Source: Planctomycetota bacterium
Lineage (GTDB): Bacteria > Planctomycetota > UBA8742 > UBA2392
NCBI GenBank assembly: GCA_020848275.1
Contig: JADLAK010000065.1
Location: 1-64,000, forward strand
Direction: 5' to 3'
Length of the DNA: 64,000 nt
Shown here: piece by piece, positions 27,759-35,243 of the stretch
Layout of the letters: each line of letters begins with the position of its first letter
How positions within the stretch are numbered: the first letter of the stretch is position 1
Position numbers and translations under genes: made by a program
Notes under the pieces: generated by a model
The model's database searches: none
What the model was told of the DNA's origin: nothing
The model's input: only the letters and a program-made list of their open reading frames with translations

Positions 27759-28506
27759 TTGCGTTCGGTGTCGCCACGATCCCTTTCGCAAGATTGGGGC
27801 CGTTCTCATTGCTCTTGGGGAGTGCATCACCCTCAATGCCCCCCGTGTTGACGCGCGATTGGCGGAATCCAGGCCTGTGGCGGAATTCCCAGACGGCCTT
27901 GGCAAGCCGGTAGGCGTCCCCGCCCCAGTCGAATCCTCTCGTCGGTGCAGGCCTGATGCGATCGTAGCACCGCCGCACGTGAGCGAGATTGAACCGCAAC
28001 TGTCCGGCCTTCCGGGCCTCATCCAGGCTCGATGCAGGAGTCGCATTGTGCGACCATTGGTCCTCGTTGGTTTGGGTAATAGCGGACCAAAACCGGGTTG
28101 TGGAGTTGTGTATCAGCTCAAGCAGCTCGTCTCCCATGAACTCCTCGCGATAGAGCATTCCCAACATTTCCAGATAGTTGAAATTTCCCTCGGCGACGGC
28201 CAGCAACTTTTTCTCGGGCAACTGGTCACCGTTGGCGGATGCCAACGCCTGAAGTGAGTGCTTGCCGGCATCAAAACCGGCTTCCGCAGCGTGAACCTTG
28301 CCAAGCTCAGCGAACCAGAGGCTCAAGCCCTTGACGCCACGCCGCTGTTCCATTCGCTCTGCTGAATGGTGTTCGCGAAATACATCACGCATCGCGGCCA
28401 ACAGGTGGCGGCGCTTTTCCTGGCGCGCCTGCCAGTATTGATAAGAGGCAAACGCGAGGCCGGCAACACCAATGCCACCCGTTACAAGAAGTTCGCCCGC
28501 ATCCAT
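27739..28506 (-). CDS. Single-pass membrane protein, hypothetical
   Basis: 255 residues with GGAG upstream of the ATG. An N-terminal membrane helix (GELLVTGGIGVAGLAFASYQY) is followed by a cytoplasmic helical domain (ARQEKRRHLLAAMRDVFREH and on), a layout seen in DUF4760-type proteins. The last ~60 residues are low-complexity. It overlaps the DUF429-like gene by 20 bases and is therefore probably co-expressed. Confidence 0.6.
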   Translation of the reverse strand: MDAGELLVTGGIGVAGLAFASYQYWQARQEKRRHLLAAMRDVFREHHSAERMEQRRGVKGLSLWFAELGKVHAAEAGFDAGKHSLQALASANGDQLPEKKLLAVAEGNFNYLEMLGMLYREEFMGDELLELIHNSTTRFWSAITQTNEDQWSHNATPASSLDEARKAGQLRFNLAHVRRCYDRIRPAPTRGFDWGGDAYRLAKAVWEFRHRPGFRQSRVNTGGIEGDALPKSNENGPNLAKGIVATPNANGTRPA

Positions 28507-28776
28507 GCGATCTACTCCGATTTGAGAAGAGAATCATTGGCCTCATACGAGGCGAAGCCACCCTCTCGCATCGGGGGTCGGTTCGGTCAACGCATTGCCT
28601 CGGACGATTACATCGCCGGTCGGGCACCTCGGCAACTGCGTGCCGAGCACCGAATACTTCAAGAATCATCTCGAAACGGCATCTCGTTCCACATGCGGCC
28701 GTCGAGCAAGCGGCCTGCTTTCCTCTTGTTGGTGCCTCCCCACTGTTTGAAAAAGAACGGACCGGCTGTTCGCCGG
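28507..28776. other. 270-bp gap without supported gene
   Basis: Overlapping frames exist on both strands here (for example 28366-28905 plus and 28385-28780 minus), but they cross real genes, lack ribosome sites and have shadow composition. No strong hairpin or promoter pair is seen. Confidence 0.4.
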
Positions 28777-29259
28777 TCATCCATTGGGATAACGGCGATT
28801 GAGCTGTCGTATCAGCTTTTGCAACGCCCGCTCGGCTCTCAACTCGTCGGCCGTGGCAGGCTGTTTCGGGCGTTTGCGTGGCCTCGAAAACTTGCCATCC
28901 CCTGACGCACGCTGTTTCCGACTTGAAAGGAATTCGACGGTCTCCACAGCGGGGAAGTCAACAAGCGACCAGAGTGGCCACCAATTCGCCGATGCACCAC
29001 GGCGCTTTCGAAGGACAATGATCGGGTGACCTGAACGACGCTTGATGGTGAACGTGCCACCTGGAAACCATTCCGATATACGCTTGCACAGGTCGTTGAT
29101 GTGCTCTTGCTTCACGGTCAGGCGTATAGAGTTCCAGTCATCGGGGATAGGTGCCTTGAGCTTGTTTGACCTGATCAGGCAATTTGCTCCCACATACGCT
29201 TCGAGAATAGCATCGAGCCCCGACCCATCTGGATTATCTTCCATTTCGTTGGTAGGCAT
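28777..29259 (-). CDS. Hypothetical protein with basic C-terminus
   Basis: 160 residues from the ATG at 29259, which has GGGAG seven bases upstream; the longer frame to 29349 does not. The central part ([20 protein letters not shown]) is amphipathic, then a Lys/Arg-rich tail follows ([20 protein letters not shown]). It could bind nucleic acid; no family recognised. Confidence 0.55.
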   Translation of the reverse strand: MPTNEMEDNPDGSGLDAILEAYVGANCLIRSNKLKAPIPDDWNSIRLTVKQEHINDLCKRISEWFPGGTFTIKRRSGHPIIVLRKRRGASANWWPLWSLVDFPAVETVEFLSSRKQRASGDGKFSRPRKRPKQPATADELRAERALQKLIRQLNRRYPNG

Positions 29260-29367
29260 GCGCAACTCCCAGACTTTGCGACGGACAAAGACTTGTAGTT
29301 CAAGAGGCGCTTCAGTGTACGCATTCCGCCCCTCCGTAGGCCAACGCAAGCTTATTCGTCGGCTCGG

Positions 29368-29886
29368 TTAGGTTTTCTGTTCATCGTTGAGGCGCCACAC
29401 CAACTGATTGAACTCCTTGGCCAGGGTGGGAATCAGGCGCAGGCGGAAGGTGGCAACAGCAAGCGATTCGGCCGGATTACTCGCGAGCAGCTTGTGAGCC
29501 GCAATCATGTGTTCGCGAATCTGCCCCGCCCTGTCCGACGCCGCGAGCCGCGCCACAAGCTCATTCAACTTCAGCATCGTCCGACAAAACGCGTGCATAT
29601 CCCGCGCGACCTCGCGCTCGGCGTCCGGCACAAAGTCGCTGTCGTTGAAATCCGCGCCTTGTTCGTCGCACAACACGGCGGTAAGCGCCCGAACCTCATC
29701 TGCAGAGAACTGGTCGCTCACGGCAATCTGCGCTCGGCCGGCCTCAGCCTTCAACACCTCGAAAATGCCATGCTTCGACTTGTCCTTGACGCGACGCACA
29801 CGGCACGCGACATTGCGCGAGCCAACATGCTTCACGTGCTCCAGAGTCATTTCACGGCGCTCTTTGAATTGATCGACTTGCGACAT
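29368..29886 (-). CDS. Hypothetical helical protein
   Basis: 172 residues from the ATG at 29886, which has a strong AGGAGGAA site; upstream codons to 30018 are not protein-like. Mostly alpha-helical, with charged segments (FVPDAEREVARDMHAFCRTM; LRLIPTLAKEFNQLVWRLND). No family recognised. It is divergent from the MGYxHxW gene at 30047; the 160 bp between them must hold both promoters. Confidence 0.65.
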   Translation of the reverse strand: MSQVDQFKERREMTLEHVKHVGSRNVACRVRRVKDKSKHGIFEVLKAEAGRAQIAVSDQFSADEVRALTAVLCDEQGADFNDSDFVPDAEREVARDMHAFCRTMLKLNELVARLAASDRAGQIREHMIAAHKLLASNPAESLAVATFRLRLIPTLAKEFNQLVWRLNDEQKT

Positions 29887-30046
29887 GGCAGTTCCTCCTC
29901 TTTGCGTTGGGCGCAGCTCCATCACCGCACCCCTCAGACAACCAACGCACACCAAGGCGAACCATTCACAACAAAGTGAGGTCGCCGATCGCGCTTCATG
30001 TTGAAGGATCCCGGTCATTCAGCGTTGTCCTCCAGGAGGACTCGCG

Positions 30047-30553
30047 ATGGGGTACGAGCATCATTGGGCTGTACCTGCAGTCGTGGACAGGGAGCGCTGG
30101 GTCCTATTCACAGCGGATGTGCGGCGTCTATATGAATCGTTGCCTGAACGCATCGCCGAACATGATGCGTGCTATCCCGGCGAGATCCTTGATATCGCTA
30201 ATTCCAGCGGCGAGCCGGGTGTGGACATCACGGACGATCAGATCTGCTTCAACGGCTACAGCCGCCCCCACGAGTTGTTTGTCCTCAATCGCGTCCACGG
30301 TGGAACCCTGAATAAGTTCGGCGAAGGTGGAGGATGGTGCAAGACGGCCCGCAAGCCCTATGACCTTTTCGTCTGCGCAACCCTGCTTGCGCTCGTTCAT
30401 CATTTTCCAGAGGCCTGTGTCGCCAGTTGTGGCAGCGCGTCCGAATGGAGATGTGCCGTCGAACTGTTTGAGAAAGTCGTCGGCCCGGTTCCACTGCAAG
30501 GCCCGTGGCATCGGCTCGAACGCGACGAGGACTGCCTTTCCACCAAGGATTAA
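30047..30553 (+). CDS. MGYxHxW-family accessory protein, copy 1
   Basis: 168 residues, strong site CAGGAGGA upstream. It begins MGYEHHWAV and is paralogous to the protein at 32493 (MGYTHYW). Both share WxxFxxDVRRL, an FNG segment, CKTARKPYDLFVCA and HHFPE. This family is frequent in phages and plasmids and has no assigned function. The stop codon lies inside a palindromic TTAACTTGCGTTAA motif also found at 35.1-35.2 kb. Confidence 0.72.
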   Translation: MGYEHHWAVPAVVDRERWVLFTADVRRLYESLPERIAEHDACYPGEILDIANSSGEPGVDITDDQICFNGYSRPHELFVLNRVHGGTLNKFGEGGGWCKTARKPYDLFVCATLLALVHHFPEACVASCGSASEWRCAVELFEKVVGPVPLQGPWHRLERDEDCLSTKD

Positions 30554-30564
30554 CTTGCGTTAAA
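30549..30564. promoter_or_regulatory. TTAACTTG(A/C)GTTAA palindrome, outlying copy
   Basis: ATTAACTTGCGTTAAA, the same motif as the cluster at 35068-35243. It overlaps the stop codon of the MGYxHxW gene. A binding site for a common regulator is possible. Confidence 0.4.
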
Positions 30565-30609
30565 CACCGCGCAAAAATCTCTGTAGTGCCAACCGGCGAC
30601 CAGGCCACA

Positions 30610-31287
30610 TCACGGCTTACTTGTCCCGCGGATGCGATCTGCGAATTCACGAAACTGCTCGGCGGCTCGTGGGTCGCGCTGCTGTTCGAGTTCCGCCCTG
30701 TAGTTAAGGACCCCAGCCAGATTCATGTCGTCGTGCCAGCCAGCGTCGATGATGGCATGGGCCAGCAGCATGGCTTCCGTGCAGGTTATCTCGGGGCGAC
30801 CGTTGTCATTCCTTTGCTGTAAAAACATCGCGGCCATGTCCTGCAGGCGAAGTTTCATAATCTGCGCGTCGATTTCGGCATCGCGTAGCCGAAAGGAGTA
30901 CACCGCGACCCCAAAGTCATCTGTGAGCGCAAGATAGTCCCCGCGCGCCGCCTTGAAGCGAGTCCAACGCTGCTGCCAGTCAGCAAACTGGCCGATGGAA
31001 TGACAGAGCATCCGCGGTCCTTTGGGTTCGGCGTCAATGCGCCTCAGTTCGTGCGCGAGGCGATTGGCGTTCTCCAGCGCCAAGGCCCCGGTTGAAAGCG
31101 GCTGGGGTTTCGATGGTGAACACAGCGACACCACGAATGCTATTGCCGCGACAATCAAGGCAAACGCGACGAAGATACAGGTCAATTCAGCGATTGCCCG
31201 CCCAACACCGCGAAGGAAGGTCTTGCCGGGCGGTTGGGAGTTGGAACGTCCAGCGTCGCCTGCCGGTTGTATCTGCATCGTGGTCAT
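30610..31287 (-). CDS. Single-pass membrane protein, hypothetical
   Basis: 225 residues, TGGAGG upstream of the ATG. One membrane helix (~residues 34-56, ELTCIFVAFALIVAAIAFVV), then a mostly helical, probably extracytoplasmic or cytoplasmic, domain with two Cys. No family recognised. The IS element is inserted about 60 bp upstream of its start, so its promoter may be affected. Confidence 0.6.
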   Translation of the reverse strand: MTTMQIQPAGDAGRSNSQPPGKTFLRGVGRAIAELTCIFVAFALIVAAIAFVVSLCSPSKPQPLSTGALALENANRLAHELRRIDAEPKGPRMLCHSIGQFADWQQRWTRFKAARGDYLALTDDFGVAVYSFRLRDAEIDAQIMKLRLQDMAAMFLQQRNDNGRPEITCTEAMLLAHAIIDAGWHDDMNLAGVLNYRAELEQQRDPRAAEQFREFADRIRGTSKP

Positions 31288-31345
31288 CGCACGCCTCCAG
31301 AAATGGTCTCAAAACACAAACGCGCGGGCGTAACAACGATTCACA

Positions 31346-32332
31346 CCTGCTCTGTTGAAATCCTCTCAAGGGATTGGGTTTCGAATGCCGATTGATCGTG
31401 CATAGGGGGAATTCTATGCGCGAAATGACAAAATCGCCGGTGGCGTTGGCTCGTGAGGTGCTTGCCGTAGGTGAAGCCGCGTTGCCGCCTTTCTCCAGCA
31501 AGTTCTCGAAGCGAACGTTCACACAGGCTCAATTGCTGGCCGTTTTGGCTCTTCGAGCCTTTTTCAAGACGGACTTTCGCGGGATCTGCCAACTGCTGTC
31601 GGATTTCGGGGAATTACGAGACTCGCTGAGACTGCGCAAAGTCCCGCACTATTCGACGCTGTGCAAAGCCCAGGAGCGACTGGACAAAAAAGGGGCTTCG
31701 CTTCCCTGCTTGCTGCCTGCTTTAAACGTGCCCGTCTAAAGGGCCTGGTCGCCGCGCAGCCGCGCGGGGCCATCGATTCGACGTGTTTCAACACGCGCCA
31801 CTGCTCGCGTTACTTTATTGATCGCCAAGGGCCGCACAGAGGCCGGCGTGTCATACCCGGCTATTGCAAGCTGACGGCAGTCTGCGACATCGACAGCCAC
31901 CTGTTCTGCGGCGCCGTGGTTAGCTTCGGACGAACCGTCGATCATGTTCAATTTGAAGAAGCCGTGCGTCAGGCCGCCGGGCAATTGAGCCTGGGTTGTC
32001 TGCTCGCCGATGCGGGCTATGACGGCGAAAACCATCACGCCCTTTGTCGTGATGAACTGGGAATTGGTGATACTGTGTTTAACCTCAACCGCCGCAACAA
32101 CGGGCGAAAATGGCCCAAGACGCCCTATCGGCGCGAAATGACATGGCGACTGAAGCAGGGCGACTATGGCCAGCGATGGCAGATCGAAAGTGACTTCTCG
32201 CGAAACAAACGGAGGCTGGGCGAATCGCTGAGGGCGCGGAACGAATCCTCACAACAGGCCGAAGTTCTCATGCGCGTGTTGACGCACAACCTGATGCTTC
32301 TCAGGCTGAACGATAAGGATTTCAACTGAGCA
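31346..32332 (+). mobile_element. Complete insertion sequence, IS4/IS5-like DDE family
   Basis: About 987 bp bounded by 17-bp terminal inverted repeats with one mismatch: TGCTCTGTTGAAATCCT (31346-31362) and the complement of TGCTCAGTTGAAATCCT (32316-32332). ATTCACA occurs just outside both ends (31337-31343 and 32333-32339) and may be a target duplication, though two extra C's lie on the left. It contains one transposase frame pair. Confidence 0.8.
31416..32329 (+). pseudogene. DDE transposase in two frames (frameshifted)
   Basis: Frame 1 starts at 31416 (GGGGGA upstream; MREMTKSPVALARE) and runs to 31739. The conserved remainder continues one base back (-1) from about 31690 to 32329. Catalytic Asp residues are in GAIDSTCFNT and LLADAGYDGE, and the Glu in WQIESDFSRNKRRLGE. 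The switch falls at AAAAAAGGGG (31686-31695), so it may be a decayed frame or a slippage-dependent fusion. The run is not in the canonical A AAA AAG phase for -1 ribosomal shifting, but transcriptional slippage would work. Confidence 0.8.
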
Positions 32333-32492
32333 ATTCACAAACAAAGCTCCTCCAAACAGCTTGGCGGGTTCCAGCTCTCATCTCCTCGACGCGCGCTACC
32401 GCCACAGACTTCGCGATTGGCTCCGGTGCCGTCGTGCCCACTTTCAATCGAGTGGTCACGCCGGTCATTGAGCCGGCGGCCGAGGCACAACA

Positions 32493-32933
32493 ATGGGCTA
32501 CACGCATTACTGGAAGCGGCCAAAGAGGCTAGATATCAAGCGATTCAAAGCATTCGCGTCGGACGTTCGGCGCCTGATGGCGTCCGCGCCCAAAGAGATT
32601 GAGATCGCCGGCTGGAGCAGCGAGGGCGAGCCGACGTTTTCCGCCGACACGCTGGCGTTCAACGGCAAGGGTGAGCAGGGCTACGAGACTTTTCGCGTTG
32701 ACCGGATCATCAAGGACATCAAGCCGTTTCGCGGCAAGTACATGGAGTTCTGCAAAACCGCGCAGCGGCCCTACGACCTGCTCGTATGCGCCGTGTTGAT
32801 CGCGCTCAAACACCACTTTCCAGAAGTGGATGTCACCAGCGATGGAGGCGCATCGGATTGGAGCGCCGGGCTGGGGCTGTACGAGGATGTGTTCGGCGAG
32901 ACGCCCAACGACGGACCATGGGATAGGACGTGA
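32493..32933 (+). CDS. MGYxHxW-family accessory protein, copy 2
   Basis: 146 residues, begins MGYTHYWKRP, the typical N-terminus of this phage/plasmid family. Shared with copy 1: FxxFASDVRRL, LAFNG, FCKTAQRPYDLLVCA, KHHFPE and a C-terminal GPWDR. The upstream site is weak (CCGAGG). It is separated from copy 1 by the membrane-protein gene and the IS. Function unknown. Confidence 0.75.
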   Translation: MGYTHYWKRPKRLDIKRFKAFASDVRRLMASAPKEIEIAGWSSEGEPTFSADTLAFNGKGEQGYETFRVDRIIKDIKPFRGKYMEFCKTAQRPYDLLVCAVLIALKHHFPEVDVTSDGGASDWSAGLGLYEDVFGETPNDGPWDRT

Positions 32934-33000
32934 CGCGCTCGGGCTGTCGAGTGAGCCCGAGCGGCGAAACCGAGAGCCGCCTACGGGCGGAGGAACAACT

Positions 33001-33180
33001 ATGAACGAAACTCAACGACTGGAACGACTTGAGCGCGCCGTGGAAAAGCTGAAACGCCACGCAGCTCGCACGGAACACTGCCTCACCAGCGGCTGCATCA
33101 AATGCTCCGGCGAGTGCGAGAACGAGGAAGTCGTCTGGGAAACGTGGCTGGACGATGATGAGAGACCCGACAAACGATGA
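33001..33180 (+). CDS. Small Cys-containing protein (59 aa)
   Basis: Starts MNETQRLERLERAVEKLKRH with GGAGGAAC upstream; the longer frame from 32830 overlaps the preceding gene and is not supported. An N-terminal coiled-coil-like helix is followed by CLTSGCIKCSGEC, four Cys that could bind a metal, and an acidic tail. It overlaps the next gene by ATGA (33177-33180). Confidence 0.6.
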   Translation: MNETQRLERLERAVEKLKRHAARTEHCLTSGCIKCSGECENEEVVWETWLDDDERPDKR

Positions 33181-33476
33181 AGCCGCAAATCCGCATCGAA
33201 AACGAAAGCTGCGAAGTGCTCTGGCAGAACGAACGAGGCGCCACACTCGCCCTATGGACGCTGGTGGGAGAAAGGGTCGTAGTCAACAGGCAGCACGAAG
33301 TCCTTTCAAAGGAGCGATACATCGGGCGCTACTTCCAGGTGCGCCTGCGCGGACGAAGCCGCGCCAAATTCGAGCTGCGGCCCCTGGCCGGACAATGGGT
33401 CCGTCTCAAACCCGAGGAAATGAAGGCCATCGCGGAGGCCGCGATAAAACGCCTGACGCCAACGGAACATACGTGA
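33177..33476 (+). CDS. Hypothetical 99-aa protein
   Basis: Translationally coupled to the upstream 59-aa gene. Beta-rich first part (IRIENESCEVLWQNERGATL) then a basic C-terminal half ending in a helix (PEEMKAIAEAAIKRL). No family recognised. Part of a run of small plus-strand genes typical of plasmid or phage accessory DNA. Confidence 0.6.
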   Translation: MKPQIRIENESCEVLWQNERGATLALWTLVGERVVVNRQHEVLSKERYIGRYFQVRLRGRSRAKFELRPLAGQWVRLKPEEMKAIAEAAIKRLTPTEHT

Positions 33477-33520
33477 ACGACCTGCGCAACGCGCGGCGTC
33501 ACGGCTAACCTTGCGGAGCC

Positions 33521-33567
33521 GTGAGCCGCTCAACGGGTGCTCGCTTGAGGGCGGCGAGCGGCTCCAC
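33521..33567 (+). promoter_or_regulatory. Structured leader hairpin before small zinc-binding gene
   Basis: GAGCCGCTC (33523-33531) pairs with GAGCGGCTC (33556-33564); inside, CTCAA (33529-33533) can instead pair with TTGAG (33545-33549), giving two alternative folds. It ends nine bases before the ATG at 33576, which lacks a Shine-Dalgarno. It could be the terminator of the preceding gene or a translational control element. Confidence 0.4.
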
Positions 33568-33575
33568 TTTCAACC

Positions 33576-33848
33576 ATGACAACCGAACCCAAGTTCATCT
33601 GCGTGCCCCTAGGGCAGTGCTTGCGGTGCGGCTGCAAAATGGGCGAACGAATGAGCCTGTGGTGCAGCGACTGTGACTTCGAAGCGGAAATCGAAGCAGA
33701 GGGCTGGGCAAAGCTGGCTTTGAAGCCTGACAACCCGTTATGGGAGCAGTTCGTGCGCGAACGCTACAAACTCCCTCCCTCACCAGGCCGCAACATCGTG
33801 ACGGAGCAACCTCGCAAACCGCTTCAAGTTCCGGTGCGGATGCCGTAG
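33576..33848 (+). CDS. Small zinc-ribbon protein
   Basis: 90 residues with CLRCGC ... LWCSDCDFE, two CxxC knuckles of a zinc ribbon, then a helical segment and a Pro-rich tail. No ribosome site is obvious; the region upstream is a strong hairpin. Probably a nucleic-acid or protein-binding accessory factor. Confidence 0.5.
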   Translation: MTTEPKFICVPLGQCLRCGCKMGERMSLWCSDCDFEAEIEAEGWAKLALKPDNPLWEQFVRERYKLPPSPGRNIVTEQPRKPLQVPVRMP

Positions 33849-33929
33849 CGCGTGGTGGTGCCCGCAGGTGCGCCCTTATTGCAGCGCCGGCGCTCGTTTT
33901 GAGACATGGACACCTCCCGCAGGGCTTGT

Positions 33930-34087
33930 GCCCCTGTGTCTCGGCAAACGCGGGCCGGCATCGGGCTACGTAAAACTTTCGGACGAAAGTTGAGTCGCCA
34001 AGGCTTTGGCGATTAGCCGATAGATCGTCCGAGGAAGTTTTAGCGATCCCTTGCCTTGTGCCCGAAGGCCTCGACCCAGACAGGGGC
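33930..34087 (+). ncRNA. Candidate nested structured RNA / leader element
   Basis: Four nested helices: P1 GCCCCTGT plus CT (33930-33941) with AGACAGGGGC (34078-34087); P2 TCGGGC (33961-33966) with GCCCGA (34060-34065); P3 AAAACTT-TCGGACGA (33972-33986) with TCGTCCGA-GG-AAGTTTT (34025-34041); P4 TCGCCAA (33995-34001) with TTGGCGA (34006-34012) around a four-base loop. AACTTTC/GAAAGTT (33975-33992) is an alternative hairpin competing with P3. It lies in a 268-bp gene-free gap just before an ATG at 34117. No known class recognised; the strand is assumed from the flanking genes. Confidence 0.42.
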
Positions 34088-34116
34088 AACAAAGCTCCTG
34101 ATGGCGGAGGTGTCGT

Positions 34117-34647
34117 ATGAACGAAAACGAGCAAAGCAACGGCGGCAATGAAAGCGTGCGCGTGCGGGAGACGGTCACGTGCCGGGCAACGCGCGGTAAC
34201 GTTGAAGCGCAGTGCGTCGAGCGTGAGGTTGAACTGACGGTGCGGGATGACGCAGGTTCACGACGCGAGGTCTACGTAACCAACAGCGTTGTTATCAGCG
34301 TCAGGCGCGACGAAGAGATGGCCTCAATGGCTCTCAGCATCGAGGAAGCCAGGCGGCTGGCGGAGGTTCTGTCGGACCTGCTTGAGGGCCGCGCGGAAGT
34401 GGTGGACGGCTGGCGCGAACCACCGTCGGACGAAGCAGAGGCGGTAGAGGACGAGGTGGACGGGTTGCCCGTTCACCCTCGGATAGTCCCGCTACGCAAA
34501 GACGACTGGGGCAGCGTAGCCGGGCTGGAGGATGAGGAGCTGGCGGACCCTTTTGAACTTGAAAGAGTCTCCATTCTTGAAAGCTGGCCTTGCTGGCTGG
34601 TACTCAAAGGAGGTGAGCGGCCAGGGGAACCGTGGTTCCCCGAATAA
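34117..34647 (+). CDS. Hypothetical acidic protein
   Basis: 176 residues, GGAGG upstream of the ATG. The N-terminal half is beta-rich (VTCRATRGNVEAQCVEREVE), followed by a helix (SIEEARRLAEVLSDLLEGRA) and an acidic linker. It follows the candidate structured RNA by 29 bases, so that element may be its leader. No family recognised. Confidence 0.6.
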   Translation: MNENEQSNGGNESVRVRETVTCRATRGNVEAQCVEREVELTVRDDAGSRREVYVTNSVVISVRRDEEMASMALSIEEARRLAEVLSDLLEGRAEVVDGWREPPSDEAEAVEDEVDGLPVHPRIVPLRKDDWGSVAGLEDEELADPFELERVSILESWPCWLVLKGGERPGEPWFPE

Positions 34648-34649
34648 GG

Positions 34650-34674
34650 TATTCCTGCCAAGAGGGCAGGAATA
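34650..34674 (+). terminator. Hairpin after the 34117 gene
   Basis: TATTCCTGCC (34650-34659) pairs perfectly with GGCAGGAATA (34665-34674) around AAGAG, directly after the stop codon. There is no T-run, so intrinsic termination is uncertain; transcript stabilisation is an alternative. Adjacent hairpins GGGGAACC/GGTTCCCC and GCCCC/GGGGC flank it. Confidence 0.45.
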
Positions 34675-34730
34675 GAAAGAGGCCCCTGGCGGGGCGGTGC
34701 ATAGGGATAGGGCAAAGCGGTGCTTTGACG

Positions 34731-35009
34731 ATGGATCACGAAGGCCGTGGTTGGAAACAGGACTTCGAGAGGGTTGGCGAATTAGTTGGAGGGACGTCGA
34801 GGCTATGGGAGCTGGTACGACGACTGAATGTCGAGACGATAGCTAGGCACCTGGCGGTGCGTTGCATAGACGATGTAAGCCGCCTGCGGGCGTGGCGTTG
34901 TGTGGCATGGCCCGCCTGCGGGCGGGCGATGTGTGTGTGGCGAAGCCCCGCTGCGGCGGGGCGCGGTGGGTGGATGGGGACGTTGGGCCGGGAATCAGTC
35001 TGGAAATGA
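34731..35009 (+). CDS. Doubtful small ORF over hairpin array
   Basis: 92 codons from an ATG without a clear ribosome site (starts MDHEGRGWKQDFERVGELVG). The first ~50 residues look protein-like, helical with charged faces; the remainder translates the REP-like hairpin array and is Cys/Trp/Arg-rich and unnatural. Either the gene is interrupted by the repeats or it is chance. Confidence 0.25.
   Translation: MDHEGRGWKQDFERVGELVGGTSRLWELVRRLNVETIARHLAVRCIDDVSRLRAWRCVAWPACGRAMCVWRSPAAAGRGGWMGTLGRESVWK
34879..34962. repeat. REP-like array of three hairpins with TGCG loops
   Basis: Three successive GC-rich hairpins, each with the tetraloop TGCG: around 34879-34896 (imperfect), GCCCGCC/GGCGGGC at 34910-34927 and GCCCCGC/GCGGGGC at 34945-34962. 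Spacing is about 31-35 bp. Arms differ in sequence but pair, suggesting selection for structure. Confidence 0.55.
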
Positions 35010-35067
35010 CGTTGGAAACCAGTGTTGTTTGACGTTGGCTGCAGGGTCGGGCGTGACAGGGAGAACT

Positions 35068-35243
35068 GTAAACTTGCGTCAATTGGCCAATCCCAAAGCG
35101 GTTGACTTGAGTTACGCAAAAAAAGAGACGGCGTCCCTACCGGTTAACTTGAGTTAACGCCCTGCTGAAATGACAGATCGATGGACAGAGTGTTAGCCGC
35201 GTGTTGGCCGAGGACGCGAGGCCACGGATTAACTCAAGTTAAT
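35068..35243. promoter_or_regulatory. Cluster of four TTAACTTGAGTTAA-type palindromes
   Basis: Sites: 35068-35083 (GTAAACTTGCGTCAAT), 35101-35116 (GTTGACTTGAGTTACG), 35143-35158 (GTTAACTTGAGTTAAC, perfect 7-base arms) and 35228-35243 (ATTAACTCAAGTTAAT, perfect arms, over the stop codon of the HerA-nuclease gene). Centre spacings 33, 42 and 85 bp are close to 3, 4 and 8 helical turns. This suggests cooperative binding of one protein, as in an operator or an iteron-type site. The rest of 34680-35238 is gene-poor. Confidence 0.55.

Noticed and set aside
31680-31700. Canonical -1 programmed ribosomal frameshift heptamer
   Set aside because: The A run is in the phase GAC AAA AAA GGG, not xxA AAA AAG, so classic tandem slippage does not apply; recorded as possible transcriptional slippage instead.
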